Assembly (NCBI GenBank): GCA_028865375.1
Contig: JAGWKJ010000115.1
Coordinates: forward strand, 1-7,387
Source: Hyphomicrobiales bacterium
GTDB lineage: Bacteria > Pseudomonadota > Alphaproteobacteria > Rhizobiales > Beijerinckiaceae
Direction of reading: 5' to 3'
Length of the DNA: 7,387 bases
The notes beneath the pieces are model-generated. The model did not search any database. It was not told where the DNA came from and saw only the letters and a list, made by a program, of their open reading frames with translations. This document shows positions 1-5,903 of this stretch, in pieces. Numbering within the stretch: the first letter of the stretch is position 1; every line of letters begins with the position of its first letter. Position numbers and translations under genes: made by a program.

Positions 1-1041
1 GTCGTTGCCGTGCGCGGTCGATGAGAAGCCGCATTGGTGGCTGAGCGCGCAGCGCTCCAGCGGCACGTAGCGCACGGCCTCGTCGATGCGCCGGCGGACC
101 TCGTCGACGGCTTCCACGCGCGCGTGCTTCGAGCTCATCAGGCCGAGCACCACCGTCTTGCCGGGCGGCGCGTGACGAAGCGGCGCGAAATCGCCAGAGC
201 GTTCGTCGTCGTATTCGAGGAAGAAGCCGTCGACTGCCATCTCGTTCAGCAGGATCGCGGCCACCGGTTCGTAGCCGCCCTGCGCGACCCAGGCGCTCTT
301 GAAGTTGCCGCGGCACAGGTGGACGCAGACCGTCATGTCCTTGGGCCGGTCGCGGATCGAATCGTTGATCAGCCGACAATAAAGCCGCGTCAGCGCGTCG
401 GGGTCGTCGCCGCGCGCCTTGGCGCTGTCGCGGATCGCGGGGTCGCAGAGATAGGCGAGATTGGTGTCGTCGAACTGCAGATAGCGGCAGCCGCGCGAGG
501 CGAGGTCGGCGACTTCGTCGCGATAGGCGGCTGTCAGGTCGGCGTAGAAGCCTTCGAGGTCGGGATAGGCCGTCTCGCTGATCGCCTTCCGTCCGCCGCG
601 GAAATGCAGCATCGAGGGCGCCGGCACGCAGACCTTCGGCGTCCCGCCGACGGCGGCCTTCAGGAAGTCGAAATCGGCGCCCTGGATCGGCTTGGCGTGG
701 CGGATCTTCGCCTCGACGTGCATGGTCGGCGGCTTGAAATGCACGTCGGCGCCGTCGTCCTTGCGGAACTTGGCGACGAACTCGCCGTAATGGGTCTCCA
801 CGCCGTCGAGCTTCTCGAGGAAATCGACGTGGAAGAACGTGCGGCGGAACTCGCCGTCGGTGATGCCCTTCAGCCCCGCCGCCTGCTGCCGCCGCACGAC
901 ATCGCGGATGCAATCGTCCTCGACCGCGCGCAGTTCGGCGTCCGAGATCGCCTTGGCGGCGTGCCGCTCGCGCGCGTCCATCAGACGCTTCGGGCGGAGG
1001 TATGAGCCGACGTGGTCGGCGCGGAACGGGGGCGGGGCCAT
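1..1041 (-). CDS. MetE-like cobalamin-independent methionine synthase family protein (C-terminal catalytic domain type), 3' end outside window
   Basis: Partial gene: 347 codons are open from the ATG at 1041-1039 to the window edge, so the stop lies to the left. The protein starts MAPPPFRADHVGS and continues YLRPKRL, the usual opening of stand-alone MetE C-terminal-domain proteins. Further family marks are TDGEFRR (residues 61-67, with Glu64) and QFDDTN (189-194), which matches the QIDE region of MetE. The zinc ligands are all visible: His241 and Cys243 in VHLCRGN, Glu276 in FFLEYDD, and Cys337 in SHQCGF. The Glu-to-Cys distance (61) equals that in E. coli MetE. The start is supported by a perfect AGGAGG (complement of 1046-1051) four bases upstream. 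The family moves a methyl group to a thiol, classically homocysteine to methionine, in the cytoplasm. This form lacks the N-terminal half of true MetE, so its methyl donor cannot be read from sequence. It is divergent from the GFA gene. Confidence 0.88.
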   Translation of the reverse strand, partial: MAPPPFRADHVGSYLRPKRLMDARERHAAKAISDAELRAVEDDCIRDVVRRQQAAGLKGITDGEFRRTFFHVDFLEKLDGVETHYGEFVAKFRKDDGADVHFKPPTMHVEAKIRHAKPIQGADFDFLKAAVGGTPKVCVPAPSMLHFRGGRKAISETAYPDLEGFYADLTAAYRDEVADLASRGCRYLQFDDTNLAYLCDPAIRDSAKARGDDPDALTRLYCRLINDSIRDRPKDMTVCVHLCRGNFKSAWVAQGGYEPVAAILLNEMAVDGFFLEYDDERSGDFAPLRHAPPGKTVVLGLMSSKHARVEAVDEVRRRIDEAVRYVPLERCALSHQCGFSSTAHGND

Positions 1042-1175
1042 GGAACCTCCTCGGGCGGCGCGCGATATCAGCGCGGCGCGGGGAGGAGCGCAAGGGCGAC
1101 GGCGTGGGGCGGCGGCCGTTTGACTTCCCGCCTGCCGCGACCGACCCTCCCCGACGTTTCGCGGTGGGACGGACG
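1042..1175. promoter_or_regulatory. divergent intergenic region between the MetE-like and GFA genes
   Basis: These 134 bases separate two divergently read genes and should hold both promoters. The complement of 1046-1051 is the strong Shine-Dalgarno sequence of the minus-strand gene. On the plus strand TTGACT (1120-1125) resembles a -35 box for the GFA gene, but no convincing -10 follows at the usual distance. I see no SAM or cobalamin riboswitch-like structure; the gap is short and dominated by G/C runs. The promoter role is inferred from gene layout. Confidence 0.35.
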
Positions 1176-1676
1176 ATGAGCGACGCCGACACGTTGGCCA
1201 CGCACGGGCGTTGCGCCTGTGGGCGCATCCGGTTCGAGGTGCGCGGTCCGCCGCTGATCGTCCACGCCTGCCATTGCACGTGGTGCCGCCGCGAGAGCGG
1301 CACGGCGCACGCGCTGAACGGCATGTGGGAGGCGGATCGCGTCGTCCATCTCGCGGACGAGCCGGAGATCGTGGACACCCCCTCGGCCAGCGGCAAGGGC
1401 CAGAAGATCGCGCGTTGCCCGACGTGCCGCGTCGCGTTGTGGAGCAATTACGCGGGCTCGGGTCCGGCGGCGCGGTTCGTGCGGATCGGCACGCTCGACG
1501 AGCCCGCCCGGTTCCCGCCCGATATCCACATCTTCACCTCGACCAAGCTGCCGTGGGTGACGCTGCCCGCCGACGCGCGCGCCGTCCCAGAATTCTACCG
1601 GCCGGAGGACGTCTGGTCCGCCGCGAGCCTCGAACGCCGACGGATCATGCGCGCGAAGGCGGCGGGGGCGGGGTGA
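1176..1676 (+). CDS. GFA/CENP-V fold zinc-binding protein
   Basis: This 166-residue protein belongs to the GFA (glutathione-dependent formaldehyde-activating enzyme-like, CENP-V) family. The family cysteines are all present: Cys13 and Cys15 in GRCACGRIRF, Cys32, Cys34 and Cys37 in ACHCTWC, and Cys81 and Cys84 in RCPTCR. In this fold they bind two zinc ions, one structural and one at the putative active site. The end of the domain, HIFTSTKLPW, is also typical. Length is normal (about 120-190). The chemistry of most members is unproven; the founding Gfa of Paracoccus was proposed to speed glutathione-formaldehyde adduct formation, so a formaldehyde role here is only a possibility. I chose the ATG at 1176 because it lies just before the first conserved block and follows GGGACGG. 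An in-frame ATG at 1002 would add 58 residues of low-quality sequence and overlap the divergent gene. The last 111 bases include a 77-bp stretch repeated at 3293-3369. Confidence 0.87.
   Translation: MSDADTLATHGRCACGRIRFEVRGPPLIVHACHCTWCRRESGTAHALNGMWEADRVVHLADEPEIVDTPSASGKGQKIARCPTCRVALWSNYAGSGPAARFVRIGTLDEPARFPPDIHIFTSTKLPWVTLPADARAVPEFYRPEDVWSAASLERRRIMRAKAAGAG
1566..1642 (+). repeat. direct repeat copy A, within the 3' end of the GFA gene
   Basis: Aligned by eye with 3293-3369 at a constant offset of 1727 bases, without gaps. I count 8 mismatches in 77 positions (at 1573, 1586, 1589, 1594, 1597, 1600, 1603 and 1614). The last 28 bases (1615-1642) are identical. This copy is in frame in the intact gene and encodes residues 131 to about 156. 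The transporter gene at 1945-3291 lies between the two copies. Confidence 0.9.
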
Positions 1677-1944
1677 GGTAGGGGGGATCGCGTCGATGGA
1701 ATTCACGTCGCGTCAATCCGACGCCGGATGCCAGCGCCGTTCTCCAGACCCTGCCGCGCGGTCGGACGCGACGGCGCCATTCACGCGCAAAGCGCCTTGC
1801 GCTATCGTTCACCGCGGCGTCCCTCGCCGCACGATCGCACGGGGGAAGCCCCGTCCGCCCTTTTGGGCCGACGACATCATCGGCCGTGACACCTCCGGCG
1901 TTCGGCATCCGACCGTCCGTCATGCAAAGCGCTAGCGGGAGTCC
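1677..1944 (+). promoter_or_regulatory. leader region of the NRAMP-type gene, with a possible promoter at 1780-1808
   Basis: This is a 268-base gap between the GFA stop and the transporter start. It holds TTCACG (1780-1785), 17 bases, then TATCGT (1803-1808), a weak sigma-70-like pair that would leave a leader of about 135 bases. AGCGCCTTGCGCT in the spacer can form a five-pair hairpin with a three-base loop. An open frame of 79 codons (1696-1935) crosses the gap, but its arginine/proline-rich product has no recognisable domain, so I do not call it a gene. I could not recognise a manganese (yybP-ykoY) or magnesium riboswitch. The transporter's ribosome site is probably GGGAG at 1937-1941. Confidence 0.2.
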
Positions 1945-3291
1945 ATGCGTCGATCCGCGATGATGCCGCCGTCGACCCCGGACGCTCAGGGCGCCGATGA
2001 CGCCCCGCGGGCGCGCGTCGTCCGGTTTCTCAAGAGCTTGGGACCCGGGCTGATCACCGGGGCGGCCGATGATGATCCATCGGGGATCGCGACCTATTCG
2101 CAGACCGGCGCGCAATTCGGGTTCGGCCAGCTCTGGACGGCGCTTTATCAAATTCCATTGCTGCTCGCGGTGCAGGAATGTTGCGGCCGCATCGGCGCCG
2201 TGACGGGGAAGGGTCTCGCGGGCGTCATCAAGGAGCATTACTCCCGTTCCATCCTGATCGGCGTCGTGCTTCTGGTCATCGTAGCCAACACGATCAACAT
2301 CGGCGCCGATATCGGCGCGGTCGCCGCCGCCGCCAGGCTCGTGGTCGACGCACCCATTTGGCTGTTTGCGTTGCTCACGGCGGCGTCGGTCGTGAGCCTC
2401 GAGGTCTTCGTCAGCTATCAGGCCTACGCCAAAGTCCTCAAATGGCTTGCCTTGGCGCTGCTGTCCTATCCCGCCACGGCCTTCATGATCGCGGAACCGT
2501 GGGGAAAGATTTTTCTGGCCACCGTGATTCCCCACGTCGAGTTCACTTTCGGTTTTCTCTTCATCGTCACGGGCGTGTTCGGCACCACGATCTCGCCCTA
2601 CATGTTCTTTTGGCAGGCCTCCGAGGAGATAGAGGAGGAGATCGCGCTGGGACTTTCGCCGGCCGTTGCCGGCCGGCCCGCCATCCCGCCGAGTTTCATT
2701 CGCGACATGCGCGTCGACACGACCGTCGGCATGGTCTCGTCCGAACTCGCCCAATGGTTCATCATCATCACGACCGGATCGGTCCTGTTCGGTCACGGCA
2801 TCGGCGCCATCGATACGGCGGCCGACGCGGCGAAAGCCTTGGAACCGCTGGTCCGATCGTTTCCGAACTCCGGCCAGGTCGCCCGCGACCTGTTCGCGGT
2901 CGGCGTCATTGGCCTCGGCTTGCTCGGCATTCCGGTGCTCGCCGGCTCCGCCGCCTATGCGCTCGCCGAAGCCTTTTCCTGGAAGGAGGGCTTGAGCCGG
3001 AAATTTGCCGAGGCCCGCGGCTTCTACGGCGTCATCATCGTCTCGACGGGAATTGGCCTGCTACTGAACTTCGTCGGCATCGACCCGATCAAAGCCCTGG
3101 TGTTCACCGCCGTATTCAACGGCATCGCGGCCGTGCCGCTCCTCTACCTGATCGCGCGCATCAACGCCGATGCCGGCATCTTGGGCGCTTTTCGCGGCGG
3201 CCCGATGTCCCGTTTCTTCGTTTGGCTGACCTTCGGCGTCATGGCGCTCTCGGCGGCCGCGCTCCTGTACACGCTGGCGGTTCCGGGCTGA
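1945..3291 (+). CDS. NRAMP-superfamily divalent metal transporter, DPSG/SPY variant
   Basis: This 448-residue integral inner-membrane protein has about 11 hydrophobic segments after a short polar N-terminus, as expected for the LeuT-fold NRAMP superfamily. Helix 1 carries GPGLITGAADDDPSG (residues 33-47), which aligns with the DPGN metal motif of classical MntH/DMT1. Asp44 is kept, but the Asn ligand is Gly47. Helix 6 carries GTTISPYMFF (213-222), aligned with GATVMPHV, so the Met ligand is Ser217 and the His is Tyr219. Asp44 is thus the only one of these classical metal-binding side chains that remains. The family couples metal uptake to protons; loss of the soft Met sulfur often goes with a different metal choice (known for Mg- and Al-transporting branches), so the substrate here is open. 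An acidic run, EEIEEE (227-232), follows helix 6. GGGAG at 1937-1941 supports the ATG at 1945, though ATGs at 1960 and 1963 are possible. Third codon positions are less G/C-biased than in acs: 6 of 20 codons in 2101-2160 end in A/T. Direct repeats flank the gene. Confidence 0.9.
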   Translation: MRRSAMMPPSTPDAQGADDAPRARVVRFLKSLGPGLITGAADDDPSGIATYSQTGAQFGFGQLWTALYQIPLLLAVQECCGRIGAVTGKGLAGVIKEHYSRSILIGVVLLVIVANTINIGADIGAVAAAARLVVDAPIWLFALLTAASVVSLEVFVSYQAYAKVLKWLALALLSYPATAFMIAEPWGKIFLATVIPHVEFTFGFLFIVTGVFGTTISPYMFFWQASEEIEEEIALGLSPAVAGRPAIPPSFIRDMRVDTTVGMVSSELAQWFIIITTGSVLFGHGIGAIDTAADAAKALEPLVRSFPNSGQVARDLFAVGVIGLGLLGIPVLAGSAAYALAEAFSWKEGLSRKFAEARGFYGVIIVSTGIGLLLNFVGIDPIKALVFTAVFNGIAAVPLLYLIARINADAGILGAFRGGPMSRFFVWLTFGVMALSAAALLYTLAVPG

Positions 3292-3292
3292 T

Positions 3293-3369
3293 CCCGCCGG
3301 CGCGCGCGCCGTACCCGAATACTGCCCGCTGGAGGACGTCAGGTCCGCCGCGAGCCTCGAACGCCGACG
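3293..3369 (+). pseudogene. degenerate fragment of the GFA gene 3' end (direct repeat copy B)
   Basis: Starting two bases after the transporter stop, this stretch repeats 1566-1642 at 69 of 77 positions. Read in the frame of the GFA gene it gives PAGARAVPEYCPLEDV then RSAASLERRR, matching 20 of 26 residues of the intact protein. Six of the eight base changes alter the residue (D to G, F to Y, Y to C, R to P, P to L, W to R) and two are silent, as expected for a copy no longer under selection. Nothing of the upstream cysteine-bearing domain is present here and homology stops abruptly at 3370. It could be the displaced end of the GFA gene after an insertion, or the remnant of a second GFA gene. 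Confidence 0.8.
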
Positions 3370-3411
3370 TCCCCTTCAATCCCCAATTCGCGTCTCCGCC
3401 CGGCGCTTGGC

Positions 3412-3750
3412 TCAGTGCGCGTCCCGCTCCGGCAGGTTCACGTGCTGCTCCAAGCGCCGCAGGCGCGCTTCGAATTCGCTGATGAGGATGCCGTGGCCCA
3501 AGACCGCCGAACGATATTCGATGACCGCGCGGGGCAGGCCGACGATTTTCTCGCCGGTCTGCTTTTCGAGGGTCGCGATGTCGGCGGCGACGGCGGCGAA
3601 GCCGCTCTTCATCTCGGGGCGAAGGTCGGCCAGCTCGGCCTTGGTCGCCATCTCGCCGCGGACGTCCTTGATGTCGCCGCGCATGTCCTTCATCTCGCCG
3701 CGCATTTCTCGCAGCAGGGCGAGCACGAGGTCTTCCGGTTCTTCGGCCAT
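3412..3750 (-). CDS. small coiled-coil protein of unknown function
   Basis: This encodes a 112-residue soluble protein with no signal peptide or membrane segment. I do not recognise a named family. Residues 6-43 are strongly charged and helical, with three near-identical heptads (MRGEMKD, MRGDIKD, VRGEMAT at 16-36), then TKAELADLRPEM. The middle (50-70) remains helical and amphipathic. The C-terminal third, with VLGHGILISEFEARLRRLEQH (83-103), looks like a conserved second helix. A homo-oligomeric coiled coil is the reasonable structural inference; no catalytic motif is visible. I see no clear ribosome site before the ATG at 3750-3748. It lies 80 bases downstream of acs on the same strand and may be read from the acs transcript. 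It converges on the transporter gene. Distinct N- and C-terminal parts joined by a repetitive linker favour a real gene over a chance frame. Confidence 0.7.
   Translation of the reverse strand: MAEEPEDLVLALLREMRGEMKDMRGDIKDVRGEMATKAELADLRPEMKSGFAAVAADIATLEKQTGEKIVGLPRAVIEYRSAVLGHGILISEFEARLRRLEQHVNLPERDAH
3643..3705 (-). repeat. three tandem 21-bp units encoding coiled-coil heptads
   Basis: The units 3643-3663, 3664-3684 and 3685-3705 are each 21 bases. The last two differ at only two positions (GTCCTTGATGTCGCCGCGCA versus GTCCTTCATCTCGCCGCGCA, each followed by T on the plus strand). The first is more diverged but keeps the TCGCCGCG core. Being a multiple of three, the unit adds or removes one heptad without a frameshift. 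The pattern suggests growth of the coiled coil by slippage or unequal exchange. Confidence 0.8.
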
Positions 3751-3830
3751 CGCGGAACGGTTACCAGATCGCGGCTTCGGCGTGAAGCATTCGGGATCGC
3801 GGCGCCTCGGAACGAAGGCGGATCATCGCG
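3751..3830 (-). other. acs-to-coiled-coil gene spacer with a small hairpin
   Basis: This 80-base gap lies between the acs stop and the next minus-strand gene. It holds one perfect five-pair stem, GCTTC-GGCGT-GAAGC at 3774-3788, with no T run on either side, so it is not a convincing intrinsic terminator. It also holds a 9-bp direct repeat GATCGCGGC (3767-3775 and 3795-3803). I found no clear promoter, which leaves read-through from acs possible. Confidence 0.25.
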
Positions 3831-5780
3831 TCATCCCGCCGCCTTGCGCCCCTCCACCAGATTGTCCACCACCGCCGGGTCGGCCAGCGTCGACACGTCG
3901 CCCAGCGCGCCGAATTCCCCCTCGGCGATCTTGCGCAGGATGCGGCGCATGATCTTGCCCGAACGGGTCTTGGGCAGGCCGGGAGCGAACTGGATCCGGT
4001 CGGGCGCCGCGAAAGGGCCGATCTCTGCGCGCACGTGCTGCACCAGCGTCTTGCGCAGCTCGTCGGAGCCCTGCAGCCCCGCCATCAGCGTGACATAGGC
4101 GTAGATGCCCTGGCCCTTGATGTCGTGCGGATAGCCGACCACCGCGGCCTCCGCCACGCCGGCGAAGCCCACCAGCGCGCTTTCGACCTCGGCGGTGCCG
4201 ATGCGGTGGCCCGACACGTTGATGACGTCGTCGACGCGGCCGGTGATCCAGTAATCGCCGTCCTCGTCGCGGCGGCAGCCGTCGCCGGTGAAATACTTGC
4301 CCTTGTAGGCGGAGAAATAGGTCTCTTCGAAGCGATTGTGGTCGCCGAACACCGTGCGCATCTGGCCCGGCCACGAGCGCGCGATGCACAAATTGCCAGA
4401 GCAGGGGCCGTCGAGGACCATGCCGTCGGCGTCGACGATCTCGGGCACGATGCCGAAGAACGGCTTGGTGGCGGAACCGGCCTTCAGCGTCGTCGCGCCG
4501 GGCAGCGGCGAGATCAGGATGCCGCCGGTCTCGGTCTGCCACCACGTGTCGACGATCGGGCAGCGGCCGTCGCCCACCACGCGGTGATACCATTCCCAGG
4601 CTTCCGGGTTGATCGGCTCGCCGACCGAGCCCAGCAGGCGCAGCGAGGCGCGGCTCGTCGTCTTCACCGGCGCCTCGCCCGACGCCATCAGGGCGCGGAT
4701 CGCGGTCGGCGCGGTATAGAAGATGTTGACTTGGTGCTTGTCGATCACCTCCCAGAAGCGGGAGACGCTCGGGTAATTGGGCACGCCCTCGAAGATCAGC
4801 GTCGTCGCGCCATTCGCGAGCGGGCCGTAGACGATGTAGCTGTGGCCGGTCACCCAGCCGACGTCGGCCGTGCACCAATAGACGTCGCCGTCGTGCCAAT
4901 CGAAGACATATTGGTGCGTCATCGAGGCGTAGACGAGATAGCCGGCCGTCGTGTGCAGCACGCCCTTCGGCTTGCCGGTCGAGCCCGACGTGTAGAGGAT
5001 GAACAGCGGATCCTCGGCGTCCATCTCGGCGCACGGGCAATGGGTCGTCACCATCGCGGCCGCTTCGTGCAGATAGACGTCGCGACCGGGCTTCATTGCC
5101 ACCGGCGCGCCGGTGCGCCTGACCACGATCACGTGCTCGACGTCGAAGCCGCTCTTGTCGACGGCCGCGTCCGCGTTCGCCTTCAGCGGCACCTTCCGGC
5201 CGCCGCGCAGGCCCTCGTCGGCGGTGATCAACACCTTCGATCCGCAATCGGCGATGCGGCCTGCCAGCGATTCCGCCGAGAAGCCACCGAACACGACCGA
5301 ATGCACCGCGCCGATGCGCGCGCAGGCGAGCATCGCATAGGCCGCCTCGGGGATCATCGGCATGTAGATCGTGACCGTGTCGCCCTTTTCGACGCCGCGG
5401 TTGCGCAGCACGTTGGCGAAGCGCGCCACCTCGTCGTGCAGCTCGCGATAAGTGATGCGCTTCGACTCCGACGGGTCGTCGCCCTCGAAGATTATCGCCA
5501 CCTTGTCGGCGCGCGTCGGCAAATGGCGATCGATGCAGTTCCACGCGACGTTCGTCTTGCCGCCGAGATACCAGGCGATCCGCACGTCGCCCGGCGCGAA
5601 GGAGCAGTCCGAGGTCCTGTGGAACGGCTTGGTCCAGTCGATGCGCTTGGCCTGTTCCGCCCAGAAGCCGTCGGGATCCTTCACCGAGCGCGCATACATC
5701 TCGCGATAGGCCGCCTCGTCGACATAGGCGCGCTTGGCCCATTGCGCGGGCACGGGATGCACGTGGACGGCTTCCGACAT
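3831..5780 (-). CDS. acsA: acetyl-CoA synthetase (AMP-forming)
   Basis: This encodes a complete 649-residue enzyme of the ANL adenylate-forming family that turns acetate, ATP and CoA into acetyl-CoA, AMP and pyrophosphate in the cytoplasm. The ATP loop YTSGSTGKPKG is at 263-273, DTWWQTETGG is around 411-420, GKYFTGDG ends at 501 and GRVDDVINVSGHR ends at 526. The acetate-pocket residues match Salmonella Acs at the same numbers: Val310, Thr311, Val386 and Trp414. Asp500, Arg515 and Arg526 are also kept. The C-terminal PKTRSGKIMRR puts the catalytic lysine at exactly 609, the residue that Pat-type acetyltransferases acetylate to switch the enzyme off; such control is likely here. One small oddity is Cys502 in GDGCRRD, where Ala is usual. 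Length is normal (about 650). The ATG at 5780-5778 follows GGGAGGA at good spacing. A candidate operator lies about 40 bases upstream, and the coiled-coil gene follows 80 bases downstream. Confidence 0.97.
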   Translation of the reverse strand: MSEAVHVHPVPAQWAKRAYVDEAAYREMYARSVKDPDGFWAEQAKRIDWTKPFHRTSDCSFAPGDVRIAWYLGGKTNVAWNCIDRHLPTRADKVAIIFEGDDPSESKRITYRELHDEVARFANVLRNRGVEKGDTVTIYMPMIPEAAYAMLACARIGAVHSVVFGGFSAESLAGRIADCGSKVLITADEGLRGGRKVPLKANADAAVDKSGFDVEHVIVVRRTGAPVAMKPGRDVYLHEAAAMVTTHCPCAEMDAEDPLFILYTSGSTGKPKGVLHTTAGYLVYASMTHQYVFDWHDGDVYWCTADVGWVTGHSYIVYGPLANGATTLIFEGVPNYPSVSRFWEVIDKHQVNIFYTAPTAIRALMASGEAPVKTTSRASLRLLGSVGEPINPEAWEWYHRVVGDGRCPIVDTWWQTETGGILISPLPGATTLKAGSATKPFFGIVPEIVDADGMVLDGPCSGNLCIARSWPGQMRTVFGDHNRFEETYFSAYKGKYFTGDGCRRDEDGDYWITGRVDDVINVSGHRIGTAEVESALVGFAGVAEAAVVGYPHDIKGQGIYAYVTLMAGLQGSDELRKTLVQHVRAEIGPFAAPDRIQFAPGLPKTRSGKIMRRILRKIAEGEFGALGDVSTLADPAVVDNLVEGRKAAG

Positions 5781-5820
5781 GACGAGTTCCTCCCGGTGAC
5801 GGGCCGCTTTGCGCGGCCGC

Positions 5821-5844
5821 TTGCATCGTTATTGTGCAATGCAA
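5821..5844 (-). promoter_or_regulatory. candidate operator/promoter element upstream of acs
   Basis: TTGCAT (5821-5826) and ATGCAA (5839-5844) form a perfect 6-bp inverted repeat around 12 bases, in a conspicuously AT-rich island inside GC-rich DNA. It sits 41 to 64 bases before the acs start on the minus strand, where a promoter or regulator site is expected. The TTGCA/TGCAA half-sites loosely resemble TTTGCAAA-type sites of short-chain acyl-CoA regulators in other Alphaproteobacteria, but the match is partial and the regulator is unknown. I could not place a clean -35/-10 pair. Confidence 0.35.
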
Positions 5845-5845
5845 T

Positions 5846-5864
5846 GCCGCGCGGCGCGCGCGGC
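5846..5864 (-). terminator. possible GC-rich hairpin downstream of chpT
   Basis: GCCGCGC (5846-5852) and GCGCGGC (5858-5864) pair perfectly over seven bases around a five-base loop, about 40 bases after the chpT stop. No T run follows on the minus strand, so it is at best a weak or Rho-assisted terminator. It could equally be part of the acs promoter region, since it touches the 5821-5844 inverted repeat. Simple GC-rich stems arise easily by chance in this genome. Confidence 0.2.
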
Positions 5865-5903
5865 GTCAACGGGCGGAGACGATCGACGCGCCGCGGCCCG
5901 ACG

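Noticed and set aside
34..1005. A 323-codon plus-strand frame opposite the MetE-like gene
   Set aside because: Antisense shadow; the minus strand shows all four zinc ligands and family motifs.
1002..1175. N-terminal extension of the GFA protein from an ATG at 1002
   Set aside because: It would overlap the divergent MetE-like gene and its ribosome site and would add 58 residues of unstructured composition before the first conserved motif.
1042..1175. A SAM or cobalamin riboswitch before the MetE-like gene
   Set aside because: The leader is too short and lacks any recognisable conserved core; a covariance-model search would settle it.
1696..1935. A possible 79-residue gene before the transporter
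   Set aside because: No recognisable domain or ribosome site, and composition typical of a chance frame. Homologues with a conserved frame would be needed to keep it.
1645..2796. A 383-codon minus-strand frame opposite the transporter gene
   Set aside because: The product is polar and of biased composition with no family features, whereas the plus strand encodes a clear membrane protein.
1566..3369. An insertion sequence or integrative element with its own recombinase
   Set aside because: Between the repeats only the transporter and a short leader are present; no transposase, integrase or terminal inverted repeats were seen.
2178..3482. A 434-codon plus-strand frame in a second phase of the transporter gene
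   Set aside because: Arg/His-rich shadow translation with no hydrophobic segments or motifs.
3823..5844. A 673-codon minus-strand frame overlapping acs in another phase
   Set aside because: It is an arginine- and glycine-rich shadow of acs; the acs frame has every family motif at the correct residue numbers.
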